A DNA stretch of 20,599 nucleotides from RGIG1959 sp051877215 (GTDB lineage Bacteria > Bacillota > Clostridia > Oscillospirales > Acutalibacteraceae), in assembly GCA_051877215.1 (NCBI GenBank), contig JBJEIR010000044.1, positions 1 through 20,599 of the forward strand, in the 5' to 3' direction. The notes beneath the pieces are model-generated. The model was not told the origin of the DNA and did no database searches. It was given only the letters and a program-made list of their open reading frames with translations. This document shows positions 1-8,136 of the stretch, in pieces. Position numbers and translations under genes: made by a program. Numbering within the stretch: position 1 is the first letter of the stretch; each line of letters begins with the position of its first letter.

Positions 1-604
1 TACCTACCATAATGCGTACCATGTTATACAGGAAGCCGTCAGCCTCCACCGTAAAGCAAACAAGCTCGCCGTCGCGCGTCACATCCGAGAAGGATACGGT
101 TCGCACCGTCCCCTGCACCGTGCTGCCGGACGCGCAAAAAGCGGCAAAATCATGTGTGCCGATATACGCCTTCGACAGCGTGCAAAGCAGCTGCTCGTCA
201 AGCGGGCGGTTGATATGCAGCGCGCGCCCTTCCCAAAAAGGATGCCGCTGCCGTCCGTTCCAAATGCGGTAAACATAGCGTTTGCCGCGTGCACAATAGC
301 GCGGATGAAAGGATTCGTCCACCTCGCGCGCATCATATACGGCGATATCGCGCGGCAGAACGGCATTGAGCGCGGCGCACAGCTTCTCTCCGCGCATGGC
401 GGTTTCGCTGTCGGTCGTGCAGCAAAACATCTCCGCATGAACACCGGCGTCGGTGCGGCTGCAGCCCGTCAGGCCGCTTCGCACACCCGTGATCCTCTCC
501 AGCGCGTCCTGAAGCGTCTGCTGTACCGTTATACCGTTTGGCTGTACCTGCCAGCCGTGGTATCGCGTACCGTCATACCGCAGGGTAAGCAATATTCGCG
601 CCAA
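1..604 (-). CDS. truA: tRNA pseudouridine synthase A, C-terminus cut by window edge
   Basis: TruA converts U38-U40 of the tRNA anticodon arm to pseudouridine. The translation begins MARILLTLRYDGTRYHGWQ, the usual TruA opening. It then carries the catalytic-Asp motif as GCSRTDAGVHA, followed by RYVYRIWNG and GFLYNMVRIMVG, all standard TruA landmarks. About 200 residues are present; the last 60-70 lie beyond position 1. I chose the TTG start at 604-602 because an AGGGGG Shine-Dalgarno lies about 8 nt upstream and the N-terminus then matches the family. An in-frame GTG at 613-611 overlaps that Shine-Dalgarno and is less likely. The gene starts about 31 bp after the ecfT stop, the usual Firmicute order. 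No oddities are seen in the visible part. Identification is near certain; the start is less so. Confidence 0.95.
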   Translation of the reverse strand, partial: MARILLTLRYDGTRYHGWQVQPNGITVQQTLQDALERITGVRSGLTGCSRTDAGVHAEMFCCTTDSETAMRGEKLCAALNAVLPRDIAVYDAREVDESFHPRYCARGKRYVYRIWNGRQRHPFWEGRALHINRPLDEQLLCTLSKAYIGTHDFAAFCASGSTVQGTVRTVSFSDVTRDGELVCFTVEADGFLYNMVRIMVG

Positions 605-635
605 GCGGTACACCCCCTTTTTGTCAGACGACGGT

Positions 636-1451
636 TTACAGCACCGCCGGCACAAAACAGTTCAGCACGATGACCGCCGCGATGAGCAGCGCCATCACCA
701 AAAGCGAGCACACATCCCGCGCCGCCAAATGCAGCTGTGTCATGCGGGTGCGGCCGCCGCCCCCGTGATAGCAGCGGCATTCCATCGCCATCGCCAATTC
801 ATAGGCGCGGCGAAAAGAGGACACAAACAGCGGAATCAGAACCGGCACCAGCGCCTTGATTCGCTTGAGCAGGCCGCCGCTTTCCATATCCGCGCCGCGC
901 GCTTTCTGCGCCGACATGATCTTGTCCGTCTCTTCAATCAGGGTCGGAATAAAGCGCAGCGCAATCGTCATCATCATCGCGATCTCATGCACCGGCACAT
1001 GCAGCACATTCAGGGGCTTCATCAGCCGTTCAAGCGCATCGGTCAGCGTCGTCGGACTGGTCGTGTAGGTCAAAAGCGAGCTGCCCGCAATCAGGCAGAG
1101 AATCCGCGTCACCAAGAACGCGGCGTTGATAAAGCCCTGCGTTGTAATATGCAAAAAGCCCCATTCCCACAAGGTCACCCCGCCGCTGACATAAAACACA
1201 TTCAGCACGGCGGTCAAAAGAATAATCGGCAAAATCGGCTTGATGCTTTTCCAAATCAGCTTGACCGGCAAGCCGGAAAGAAGGATGCTGACGATCAGAA
1301 AAACCGCCGCCAACGCGAGTCCGTACCAATTGGCAGGCACAAACACCAGCACCACATATAAAATGGTCAGGATGATTTTTACGCGGGGGTCCAGGCGGTG
1401 CAAAAGCGACTGTCCCGGGAAAAACTGACCGATCGTGATATCACTCAGCAC
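636..1451 (-). CDS. ecfT: ECF transporter transmembrane component EcfT
   Basis: EcfT is the membrane scaffold of energy-coupling factor importers. It couples the two EcfA ATPases to exchangeable substrate-binding S components for vitamins or metals. The 271-residue product opens MLSDITIGQFFPGQSLLHRL, typical for the family. It has several hydrophobic segments (about residues 25-65, 70-90, 105-130 and 245-270). The first cytoplasmic coupling motif is intact as QKARGADM. The second, usually A-R-G or A-R-C, reads MECRCYHGG, with Cys in the usual Ala place. The start is GTG (1451-1449) and overlaps the end of ecfA2 by 11 bp, so translation is probably coupled. No S component lies in the window, consistent with a shared group II ECF module. 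Confidence is high. Confidence 0.95.
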   Translation of the reverse strand: MLSDITIGQFFPGQSLLHRLDPRVKIILTILYVVLVFVPANWYGLALAAVFLIVSILLSGLPVKLIWKSIKPILPIILLTAVLNVFYVSGGVTLWEWGFLHITTQGFINAAFLVTRILCLIAGSSLLTYTTSPTTLTDALERLMKPLNVLHVPVHEIAMMMTIALRFIPTLIEETDKIMSAQKARGADMESGGLLKRIKALVPVLIPLFVSSFRRAYELAMAMECRCYHGGGGRTRMTQLHLAARDVCSLLVMALLIAAVIVLNCFVPAVL

Positions 1452-2310
1452 GCGTCACACCACCCTTCAAAAGCGGCAGCAGCCGCTCGACGGCCTGATC
1501 GGTGGTATAGGCATTTTCGCCCACCTCATACCCGCGCGCGCGAAGTCCCATAAAAATGCGCGTCACCGACGGCACGGACAGTCCGATCGCCTCCAGCTCC
1601 TGTGCACGGGAAAACACCGCCGGCGCGGAATCGTACATTTTCACCTGACCGCCGCTCATCACCAGCACCTTGCTCGCCATATGCGCGACATCCTCCATGC
1701 TGTGAGAAACAAGCAGGATGGTCGTATTGCTTTCACGGCGATACCGCTCAATCTGTGACAAAATCATCTCGCGGCCGCGCGGGTCAAGCCCCGCCGTCGG
1801 CTCATCGAGCACCAAAATCTCCGGCTGCATCGCCATCACGCCCGCGATCGCCACGCGGCGTTTTTGTCCGCCGGACAGTTCAAACGGCGAGGCGTCCAGC
1901 ACCTCTTCCCGCAGCCCCACAAAGGAGGCGGCGCGGCGTACCCGCTCGTCGATCTCCGCTTCGGACAGCCCCATGTTGCGCGGGCCGAACGCCATATCGC
2001 GCCGCACCGTTTCTTCAAAGAGCTGATGCTCGGGATACTGAAATACCATGCCGACGCGAAAGCGAACGGTGCGGATTTCCTTGGGATTTTCCCAAATATC
2101 CCTGCCGTCGAGCAACACCTGCCCGCTTGTCGGGCGCAGCAGTCCGTTGAGATGCTGCACAAGCGTCGATTTTCCCGAACCGGTGTGCCCGATAATGCCG
2201 ACAAAATCGCCCTGTTCAACCGACAGCGAAACATCCTTGAGCGCCGCCTTTTCGTAGGGCGTGCCGGCGGAATACAAATGATTCACTTGTCTCATTTCAA
2301 GAATGGGCAT
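1441..2310 (-). CDS. ecfA2: ECF transporter ATPase EcfA2 (CbiO-type)
   Basis: This is one of the two non-identical ABC ATPases of the ECF importer module. The 289-residue product has Walker A GHTGSGKS at residues 41-48, a Q-loop in MVFQYPEHQLF, the ABC signature LSGGQKRR, and Walker B with catalytic Glu in EILVLDEPTAGLDP. The signature with KRR and the YPEHQLFEETV stretch are typical of EcfA2 rather than EcfA1. The ATG start at 2310 overlaps the 3' end of ecfA1 by 14 bp, and the gene's own 3' end overlaps ecfT by 11 bp. This is a tightly coupled three-gene unit that should give one complex. All catalytic residues appear intact, and length is normal. No substrate can be deduced from this subunit. 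Confidence 0.95.
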   Translation of the reverse strand: MPILEMRQVNHLYSAGTPYEKAALKDVSLSVEQGDFVGIIGHTGSGKSTLVQHLNGLLRPTSGQVLLDGRDIWENPKEIRTVRFRVGMVFQYPEHQLFEETVRRDMAFGPRNMGLSEAEIDERVRRAASFVGLREEVLDASPFELSGGQKRRVAIAGVMAMQPEILVLDEPTAGLDPRGREMILSQIERYRRESNTTILLVSHSMEDVAHMASKVLVMSGGQVKMYDSAPAVFSRAQELEAIGLSVPSVTRIFMGLRARGYEVGENAYTTDQAVERLLPLLKGGVTRAE

Positions 2311-3169
2311 GAGCGTCCTCCATCAAGTGCGCGAGTGCCTCTATGCACTCGTCTTCCGTTAAAATATCCGCGGGGAGCGGCAGTCCTAGGCGGCGAAGGC
2401 GCCAGCAAAGGTCGGTCGGCTGCGGCACATCCAGCGCCACCGAGCGCAGGGTCTCCACCTGACAGAACACCTCTCTCGGGGTCCCGTCGAGCAGGATTTT
2501 GCCGCCGTCCATCACAACAACCCGCTGCGCGCGCGCCGCCTCCTCCATATAATGCGTAATCAACACCACCGTGATGCCTTGTTCGCGGTTCAGGCGGCAA
2601 ACGGTCTCCATAACCTCCGCGCGCCCCTGCGGGTCAAGCATCGCCGTCGGCTCATCCAGCACGATACAATCGGGCTGCATCGCAAGGATGCCCGCAATCG
2701 CCACGCGCTGTTTTTGCCCGCCGGACAGCTTATATACCGAATGCCTGCGGTAGTCATACATATTGACCGCCAAGAGCGCCTCGTCGACGCGGCGGCGGAT
2801 TTCTTTCGGGTCAACCCCCAAATTTTCGGGGCCGAACGCCACATCCTCTTCCACAATGGTGGACACCAGCTGATTGTCGGGGTTTTGCAGCACCATACCG
2901 ACGGTGCTGCGCACCTGCAAGCGCTTGTCCTCGTCACAGGTGTCGATCCCGTCCACCCATACCTTGCCGCCGGTCGGCAGCAAAATCGCATTGAAGTGCT
3001 TGGCAAGCGTCGATTTGCCGCAGCCGTTATGTCCGAGCAACGCGACAAAAGACCCGCGCTCGACCGCCAGATCAATGCCGTGCAGTACATCGGCCGCATC
3101 CGCCTGATCCGCCTCGGCGTTATCATATTGAAAGCTCACCTTTTGGGCGTTGAGCAGCATATCCGACAT
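2297..3169 (-). CDS. ecfA1: ECF transporter ATPase EcfA1 (CbiO-type)
   Basis: This is the partner ATPase of EcfA2. The 290-residue product has Walker A GHNGCGKS at residues 46-53, Q-loop MVLQNPDNQLV, signature YKLSGGQKQR, and Walker B CIVLDEPTAMLDP. The QNPDNQ and KQR patterns are those of EcfA1. I placed the start at ATG 3169-3167, preceded by GAGGTG with 7 nt spacing. A TTG one codon upstream (3172) is in frame but badly spaced. The gene begins 82 bp after the methyltransferase stop, across a hairpin (3199-3231) without a U-run, so it may be co-transcribed with the ruv block. It overlaps ecfA2 by 14 bp. No missing motifs. Confidence is high. Confidence 0.95.
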   Translation of the reverse strand: MSDMLLNAQKVSFQYDNAEADQADAADVLHGIDLAVERGSFVALLGHNGCGKSTLAKHFNAILLPTGGKVWVDGIDTCDEDKRLQVRSTVGMVLQNPDNQLVSTIVEEDVAFGPENLGVDPKEIRRRVDEALLAVNMYDYRRHSVYKLSGGQKQRVAIAGILAMQPDCIVLDEPTAMLDPQGRAEVMETVCRLNREQGITVVLITHYMEEAARAQRVVVMDGGKILLDGTPREVFCQVETLRSVALDVPQPTDLCWRLRRLGLPLPADILTEDECIEALAHLMEDAHAHS

Positions 3170-3198
3170 CAAAGATCACCTCGTTTTTCAACCGTTTT

Positions 3199-3231
3199 CC
3201 GCACCGTCCGCGGCAAAAGCCGCCGGTGCGG
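3199..3231 (-). other. GC-rich intergenic hairpin before ecfA1
   Basis: CCGCACC and GGTGCGG form a 7-bp outer stem. Inside, GGCGGC and GCCGC can pair around a TTTT loop. It lies in the 82-bp gap between the methyltransferase stop and ecfA1. Neither strand has a U-run after it, so it is not a canonical intrinsic terminator. It might slow decay or mark an mRNA processing point. Function unknown. Confidence 0.45.
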
Positions 3232-3251
3232 ATTTCGGCCCGGTCGAGCGC

Positions 3252-4106
3252 TTATTCCCCGGTCCATACGGCGGTCGAGCCGCACGGCAGGCAAAGACCG
3301 CTCTGTGTCACCGGCAGGCCGATCTCGTCGGCGCAGACACCGCCGCCGAGCAGATCGCCGAGAATATAACACATCACCGACGGGGACAGCCCCGCCGTAT
3401 AGGAATTGATCATCACAAACAGCGGCTTGTCGGACAGCAGCTTGACGCATTCTCTGACAAACGCGTATATCTGCTCCTCCAGCTTCCACACCTCGCCGCC
3501 GGGCCCTCTCCCGTAAGAGGGCGGATCCATCACGATCGCGTCATAGGTATTGCCGCGCCGCTGTTCGCGGGCGACAAATTTGCCGCAGTCGTCCACAAGC
3601 CAGCGGATCGGACGGTCGGCAAGCCCCGACAGCGCGGCGTTTTCGCGTCCCCACGAAACCATGCCCTTCGACGCGTCCACATGGGTGACCGCCGCACCCG
3701 CCGCCGCACAGGCGAGGGTCGCCGCTCCCGTATACCCGAAAAGATTCAGCACCTTGATCGGTCGGTTTGCCGCGCGTATCAGCGCGGTCATTTTGTCCCA
3801 GTTGACCGCCTGTTCGGGAAACAGTCCCGTATGCTTAAAGCCCATCGGTTTTAAGCGAAAACGCAAGTTCCCGTAGGCGATCTCCCACATATCGGGAAGC
3901 GGGCGGTAGGTTTCCCAGTGTCCGCCGCCGGAACGCGAGCGATGATAGCGGGCGTGCGCCTGTTTCCACAGCGGATGGCGCTTTCCCGTATCCCATATCA
4001 CCTGCGGGTCGGGGCGAATCAACAGCACATCGCCCCACCGCTCCAGCCGCTCGCCGCCCGTGGCGTCCAGCAGCTCATAATCTTTCCAATGTTCGGCCGC
4101 TCTCAT
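3252..4106 (-). CDS. Class I SAM-dependent methyltransferase (RlmI/RlmK-like, lacks PUA)
   Basis: This is probably an rRNA base methyltransferase of the COG1092/Methyltrans_SAM group. The 284-residue product has motif I VLNLFGYTG at residues 119-127, the acidic motif II Asp in HVDASKGM (D144), and the DPPSYGRGP motif IV at 194-202. These are the hallmarks of the family. An upstream GLFPEQAVNWD stretch matches the conserved segment that precedes the Rossmann fold. The N-terminal 75 residues do not look like the PUA domain of RlmI, so the enzyme is the short form common in Firmicutes. Its RNA target cannot be told from sequence. It starts 20 bp after the ruvB stop and is very likely in the ruv operon. 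Confidence 0.85.
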   Translation of the reverse strand: MRAAEHWKDYELLDATGGERLERWGDVLLIRPDPQVIWDTGKRHPLWKQAHARYHRSRSGGGHWETYRPLPDMWEIAYGNLRFRLKPMGFKHTGLFPEQAVNWDKMTALIRAANRPIKVLNLFGYTGAATLACAAAGAAVTHVDASKGMVSWGRENAALSGLADRPIRWLVDDCGKFVAREQRRGNTYDAIVMDPPSYGRGPGGEVWKLEEQIYAFVRECVKLLSDKPLFVMINSYTAGLSPSVMCYILGDLLGGGVCADEIGLPVTQSGLCLPCGSTAVWTGE

Positions 4107-4126
4107 CAGCGCCCTCCTACTTATCT

Positions 4127-5155
4127 TCAGAACAGCGATTGCTGTCCGTCGTATTCCAATCCGAGATGTGCATACGCGGCGGGCAGCACCACGCGCCCGC
4201 GCGGCGTGCGGCTCAAAAATCCGATCTGCATCAGATACGGCTCATACACATCCTCAATCGTGACCGCTTCCTCGCCGACGACCGCGGCAAGCGTTTCCAG
4301 TCCCACCGGTCCGCCGTGATAATGCTCGATCATCGCCGTGAGCATCCGCCTGTCCACCATATCCAGCCCCAGCTCATCCACTTCCATGCGCGACAGGGCA
4401 ATGCGGGCTGTTTCGGCGTTGATTTCCCCGTGACTGAGCACCAGCGCAAAATCGCGCACCCGTTTTAAAAGGCGGTTCGCGATACGCGGGGTCCCGCGGG
4501 AACGCGACGCGATTTCCAGTGCGCCGTCCGGCGTGCAGTCCGCCCCGAGGATATGCGCCGAGCGCAGCACGATGTCCGCCAGCTCATCGGGCGTATACAG
4601 CTCCAGGCGAAGCACCACGCCGAAGCGGTCGCGCAGCGGAGCGGAAAGCTGTCCCGCCCGCGTCGTGGCGCCGATCAGCGTGAATTTTTGAAGCGGCAGA
4701 TGAATGCTCGCCGCTCCCTGCCCTTTGCCGTTGATAATATCAATGGCAAAATCCTCCATCGCAGGATAGAGAATCTCCTCCACCGTGCGCGGCAGGCGAT
4801 GAATCTCGTCAATAAAGAGCACATCGCCCTCCTCCATGTTGGTCAGCAGCGCCGCAAGGTCGCCTGGGCGCTCCAGTGCAGGGCCGGAGGTGATACGGAA
4901 ATTGACGCCCATTTCCACGGCGATAATCCCCGCCAGCGTCGTTTTGCCGAGTCCGGGAGGCCCGTACAGCAGCACATGATCCAGCGCTTCCTTTCGGAGC
5001 TTTGCCGCGTCGATATATACCTTCAGGTTTTCCTTGACCTTTTGCTGTCCGATATAATCCCCGAGCGTGCGCGGACGCAGGGGATTGTCCCCTTCATCCT
5101 CCGGCAGAAATTCCATCGAGACCAACCGATTCTCAAAATCCAGCTCCTGTTCCAT
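4127..5155 (-). CDS. ruvB: Holliday junction branch-migration ATPase RuvB
   Basis: RuvB is the hexameric AAA+ motor that drives branch migration of Holliday junctions together with RuvA. The 342-residue product carries NPLRPRTLGDYIGQ near the N-terminus, Walker A GPPGLGKT at 65-72, Walker B DEIH at 116-119, sensor-1 GATTR and DRFG. It also has the RGTPRIANRLL segment and the C-terminal winged-helix part ending GFLSRTPRGRV. Length and motifs are normal. The start is ATG 5155; an AAAGGA element lies somewhat far upstream, about 12 nt. It follows ruvA by 48 bp. Confidence is very high. Confidence 0.97.
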   Translation of the reverse strand: MEQELDFENRLVSMEFLPEDEGDNPLRPRTLGDYIGQQKVKENLKVYIDAAKLRKEALDHVLLYGPPGLGKTTLAGIIAVEMGVNFRITSGPALERPGDLAALLTNMEEGDVLFIDEIHRLPRTVEEILYPAMEDFAIDIINGKGQGAASIHLPLQKFTLIGATTRAGQLSAPLRDRFGVVLRLELYTPDELADIVLRSAHILGADCTPDGALEIASRSRGTPRIANRLLKRVRDFALVLSHGEINAETARIALSRMEVDELGLDMVDRRMLTAMIEHYHGGPVGLETLAAVVGEEAVTIEDVYEPYLMQIGFLSRTPRGRVVLPAAYAHLGLEYDGQQSLF

Positions 5156-5203
5156 AGCCGCTGTAAATCCTTTCCCGGCGAGACGGCAGCCGCCGCCGTA
5201 TGA

Positions 5204-5800
5204 TCATCGGGCAAGCGCTTTGAGCGCCTGCCGCACCAACTCTTCCACTGTCTGCGTCTCATCGAGACGCCCGACCGCCGCCGCCGCTTCGCTTTGTGAA
5301 AAGCCGAGCACCGACAGCGCTCTGACCGCTTCCGCCGCATTGCCCACGGCAATGTCCGCATTCCCCGACGGCAGCCCCCTATCCTCCGACACCGTCAAAG
5401 CGGCGACTTTGTCCTTCATTTCAAGCACAATGCGCTGCGCAAGCTTGGGGCCGACTCCCTGTGCACGGGTAAACGCCTTATGATCGCCCGAGGCCGCGGC
5501 AAGCGCCACCTGATCGGGCGACAGCTCCGACAAAACGGCAATCCCCACTTTGGGACCGACGCCCGAAACGGAGATGAGCTGCTTAAAGCACTCCTGCTCC
5601 CGCTGGTCGGCAAAGCCGAACAGCTCAATCGCGTCCTCCCGCACATCCATCATGGTATACAGCATGACCTCTTCCCCGACGTGGGGCAGCTTGCGGGCCG
5701 TATTCACGGTGATGCGGCAGCGAAACCCCACGCCGCCGCAGCAAATGACCGCCACATTCGGTTCCATGTGAATCAGCTCGCCCTTGACACTGTAAAGCAT
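5204..5800 (-). CDS. ruvA: Holliday junction DNA-binding protein RuvA
   Basis: RuvA is the tetrameric protein that clamps the Holliday junction and loads RuvB. The 198-residue product begins MLYSVKGELI, the standard RuvA start. It contains the two helix-hairpin-helix motifs (SVSGVGPKVG and AQGVGPKLAQRIVLEMKDK) and ends with the small RuvB-binding domain (FSQSEAAAAVGRL). The frame stays open 10 codons upstream to 5830. I chose ATG 5800 because a GGGAGG Shine-Dalgarno precedes it by 7 nt and it matches the family N-terminus. The domain between the HhH region and domain III is a normal flexible linker. It starts 46 bp after ruvC. Confidence 0.96.
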   Translation of the reverse strand: MLYSVKGELIHMEPNVAVICCGGVGFRCRITVNTARKLPHVGEEVMLYTMMDVREDAIELFGFADQREQECFKQLISVSGVGPKVGIAVLSELSPDQVALAAASGDHKAFTRAQGVGPKLAQRIVLEMKDKVAALTVSEDRGLPSGNADIAVGNAAEAVRALSVLGFSQSEAAAAVGRLDETQTVEELVRQALKALAR

Positions 5801-5846
5801 CGCGTATCCTCCCGCCATGCCGTACGGCACGGCTCAAAACAAATTT

Positions 5847-6350
5847 TCAGTCGGTTTTCATCAGTCGGCGCTTCAAGGCGGTCATGCCGCTTTGCGCATG
5901 ACAAATGGCGACCGCGAGCGCATCGGCGGTATCGTCCGGTTTGGGCGTGTCGCGCAGTCCAAGCAGGCGGCGGGTCATTTCCATGACCTGCGGCTTTTGT
6001 GCCTTGCCGTAGCCGGTCACCGCGCTCTTGACCTGAAGCGGCGTATATTCGTAAACCTCTATCCCCTGCTGCTGCGCCGCCAGCAACAGGACGCCGCGCG
6101 CCTGTGCCACTTGAATCGCCGTGGTTTTGTTGGTGGTGAAATACAGCTTTTCAATCGCCATGGCGTCCGGCTTTGTCTTTTGCAGGATCAAGAGCATCTC
6201 CTCATAAATCTGCTCTAAACGACGGTTGAAGGGCACGCCCGCCTGCGTCGTGATCGCGCCGAAGCAAAGCGGCGCAAACCGCCCGTTGCGGCATTGCAGC
6301 GCGCCCCAACCGACAATCGCATATCCGGGATCGATCCCCAAAATGACCAC
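5847..6350 (-). CDS. ruvC: Holliday junction resolvase RuvC
   Basis: RuvC is the endonuclease that resolves the junction processed by RuvAB. The 167-residue product begins MVILGIDPGYAIVGWG. The four catalytic acids are visible: D7 in GIDPG, E67 in IEKLY, and D140 and D143 in PDDTADALA. The frame continues upstream to 6458, but the GTG at 6350-6348 is favoured. It has a GGAGG Shine-Dalgarno 8 nt upstream and gives the exact family N-terminus. The upstream extension would also run across the promoter at 6403-6431. It is first gene of the minus-strand operon ruvC-ruvA-ruvB-methyltransferase, probably continuing into the ecf genes and truA. Length is normal. Confidence 0.96.
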   Translation of the reverse strand: MVILGIDPGYAIVGWGALQCRNGRFAPLCFGAITTQAGVPFNRRLEQIYEEMLLILQKTKPDAMAIEKLYFTTNKTTAIQVAQARGVLLLAAQQQGIEVYEYTPLQVKSAVTGYGKAQKPQVMEMTRRLLGLRDTPKPDDTADALAVAICHAQSGMTALKRRLMKTD

Positions 6351-6402
6351 AGCCCCGTCCTCCGCTTTCAATAAATGGATAGAAATGCCTATTATCTTTA
6401 GT

Positions 6403-6431
6403 AGTATAGCATATCCGAAAGGGAAACGCAA
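6403..6431 (-). promoter_or_regulatory. Sigma-A-type promoter for the ruvC operon
   Basis: On the minus strand a -35 box TTGCGT (6426-6431) is followed after exactly 17 bp by a -10 box TATACT (6403-6408). Transcription would start near 6396, leaving a leader of about 46 nt before ruvC. No LexA-like operator was recognised nearby. Confidence 0.75.
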
Positions 6432-6537
6432 ACAAAAAGGACGGGTTTTGAGCGGCATTTGTGAAAATTTTCACGCCGTTCATAAATGCCGTTTGCTTGT
6501 ACACTGCCGGCGGTTTTGGCACGGATAGCGCCTGTCT

Positions 6538-6563
6538 GCCCTTCTGCCCCGGGGCAAAAGGGC
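6538..6563. other. 26-bp GC-rich palindrome between divergent promoters
   Basis: The left arm GCCCTTCTGCCCC runs directly into the right arm GGGGCAAAAGGGC, giving a two-fold symmetric site with one mismatched pair and no loop. It sits between the outward-facing ruvC and murT-like promoters, about 45 bp upstream of the latter's -35. It could be a regulator site, or just a hairpin. No U-run follows. Confidence 0.4.
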
Positions 6564-6607
6564 GCTTTGTCCCATCCGAAGGCATCGCTGTCCGCCCTTT
6601 AAAATCA

Positions 6608-6636
6608 TTGACGGTGCCGTGTGTTTGTGCTATAGT
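6608..6636 (+). promoter_or_regulatory. Strong sigma-A-type promoter for the murT-like/gatD-like pair
   Basis: A -35 box TTGACG (6608-6613), a 17-bp spacer and a -10 box TATAGT (6631-6636) lie about 70 bp upstream of the first ATG. A second TATACT-like hexamer overlaps downstream. The match to consensus is the best in the window. Confidence 0.8.
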
Positions 6637-6705
6637 TATTATACTTGTAATGCTTGTAAAATGCCTTTAGATTGCTATCGGTAAATAAAAAGGTTGGTAA
6701 TACAT

Positions 6706-8136
6706 ATGAAAAAAGGGATCCGATTTTTCCCCGCACTGTGGGCGGCAAAAGCCGCTTCCGCTGTTTTGCATCTGTCGCACCGCAACGCGACACATCTGCC
6801 GGGAATGATCGCGCTCAAGCTATGCCCTGATTTTCTCGCGCGCGTCGACAAACCGAAAACCGTCATCGCCGTCACGGGCACCAACGGCAAAACCACTGTC
6901 TGCAACCTGCTTGACGATGTTTTGACCGACTGCAAAAATGAGCCGCTCAACAACCGATTCGGCGGCAATGTGCGCGCCGGCATCGCGGCGACCTTTCTCA
7001 ACGCCTGCACGCTCGGCGGCCGCGTGCGGCAGGATACCGCCGTGCTGGAGGTGGACGAGCGCAGCGCAAAGCTGATTTTCCCCTATATACAGCCGGATAT
7101 TCTGCTGGTCACCAATCTGTTTCGCGACTCCTTCAAGCGCAATGCCCACTCGGAATTTATCTCCGATATTTTAAACAGCGCCATTCCCGAAAAAACCCGT
7201 CTGATCGTCAATGCGGACGATCTCATCAGCAGTCATCTGGCGCCGGGCAATGAAAGGACCACCTTTGGGATCGCTCACCGCGACGGCGACTGGCAATCCC
7301 CGCAAAATATCGTCTGTGATATTGTGACCTGCCCCAAGTGCGGTGCGACACTGCAATATGACTTTGTGCGCTACAATCACATCGGCCGTGCGCACTGCCC
7401 GAACGGCGATTTCGGCTCCCTTGATGCGTGCTATGAGCTCACAAATACCGATTCGCTCACCCGCACCTTGACGGTGCAGACCCCCGCCAGTGAGGAGCAT
7501 TACCGTATGCTCGGCGACAACATCACCGACTGGTATAACACCCTTGCCGCCGTGACGGTGCTGCGGGAGCTGGGGCTGAGTGCCCAACAAATCGAGCAAT
7601 CGCTCGAAAAGCGCGAAATCGTCAAATCCCGATTCGAACAGATCGAAGAAAACGGCAAAACCGTTATTCTGCATCTTGCCAAAGGGCAAAATCCCATTGC
7701 CTGTTCTCGCGCTTTTGATTTTATTCGCCGCACCCCGGGCAGCAAAGCGGTGATTTTGCTGATTGAAGATTTCTTTGACGCCAAGCATTCGACCGAAAAT
7801 ATCGCTTGGCTGTATGACGCGGATTTTGAATTTTTAGCGGGCGAGGATGTCCGACAGGTCATCATCGGCGGGGTGCGCGCGGCGGATTTCCGTGTGCGTC
7901 TGCTTTTGGCGGGCGTGCCGGACGAGCGCATTATCACCATGCGCGACGAAGCGGCCACCGCCGATGCGGTGGAGTTCAATGCCGTGGATACGGTTTTTGT
8001 GCTGTTTGATGTCTATACCGTTCATTTTGCACAGGCGGCGCGGGATCGGCTGCTCTCCCGCCTTTCCTCCGCAGCGCCCACCGCTTTGACCGAAGCCGCC
8101 GCACCGCAAGGGGAGGTAGAAGAAGATGACCGTTGA
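6706..8136 (+). CDS. MurT-like Mur ligase with DUF1727 C-terminal domain, degenerate zinc ribbon
   Basis: The 476-residue product resembles MurT, the ATP-using subunit of the lipid II isoglutaminyl synthase that amidates D-Glu in the peptidoglycan stem. Seen directly: P-loop TGTNGKTT at residues 57-64; the Mur ligase central-domain stretch VLEVDERSAKL with VTNLFRD; a zinc-ribbon insert; and the C-terminal domain with NIAWLYDADFE near 365-374. Two oddities occur. The ribbon has C209-x2-C212 and C231, but the fourth ligand position is Gly234. Position 365, where I expect the family's Asp (D-x-S-W motif), is Asn. ATG 6706 was chosen over the in-frame TTG at 6694, which abuts the AAAAAGG Shine-Dalgarno. 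The stop overlaps the next gene by 11 bp. Family is clear; the reaction is not. Confidence 0.85.
   Translation: MKKGIRFFPALWAAKAASAVLHLSHRNATHLPGMIALKLCPDFLARVDKPKTVIAVTGTNGKTTVCNLLDDVLTDCKNEPLNNRFGGNVRAGIAATFLNACTLGGRVRQDTAVLEVDERSAKLIFPYIQPDILLVTNLFRDSFKRNAHSEFISDILNSAIPEKTRLIVNADDLISSHLAPGNERTTFGIAHRDGDWQSPQNIVCDIVTCPKCGATLQYDFVRYNHIGRAHCPNGDFGSLDACYELTNTDSLTRTLTVQTPASEEHYRMLGDNITDWYNTLAAVTVLRELGLSAQQIEQSLEKREIVKSRFEQIEENGKTVILHLAKGQNPIACSRAFDFIRRTPGSKAVILLIEDFFDAKHSTENIAWLYDADFEFLAGEDVRQVIIGGVRAADFRVRLLLAGVPDERIITMRDEAATADAVEFNAVDTVFVLFDVYTVHFAQAARDRLLSRLSSAAPTALTEAAAPQGEVEEDDR

Noticed and set aside
79..444. Minus-strand 121-codon frame inside truA
   Set aside because: Out of frame with the truA motifs and without start signals; a shadow of truA.
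5801..5830. Ten-residue N-terminal extension of RuvA
   Set aside because: The internal ATG at 5800 has a strong GGGAGG site and matches the family start; the extension covers that site.
6351..6458. N-terminal extension of RuvC
   Set aside because: It would overlap the promoter, and the GTG at 6350 has a well-spaced GGAGG and the exact family N-terminus.
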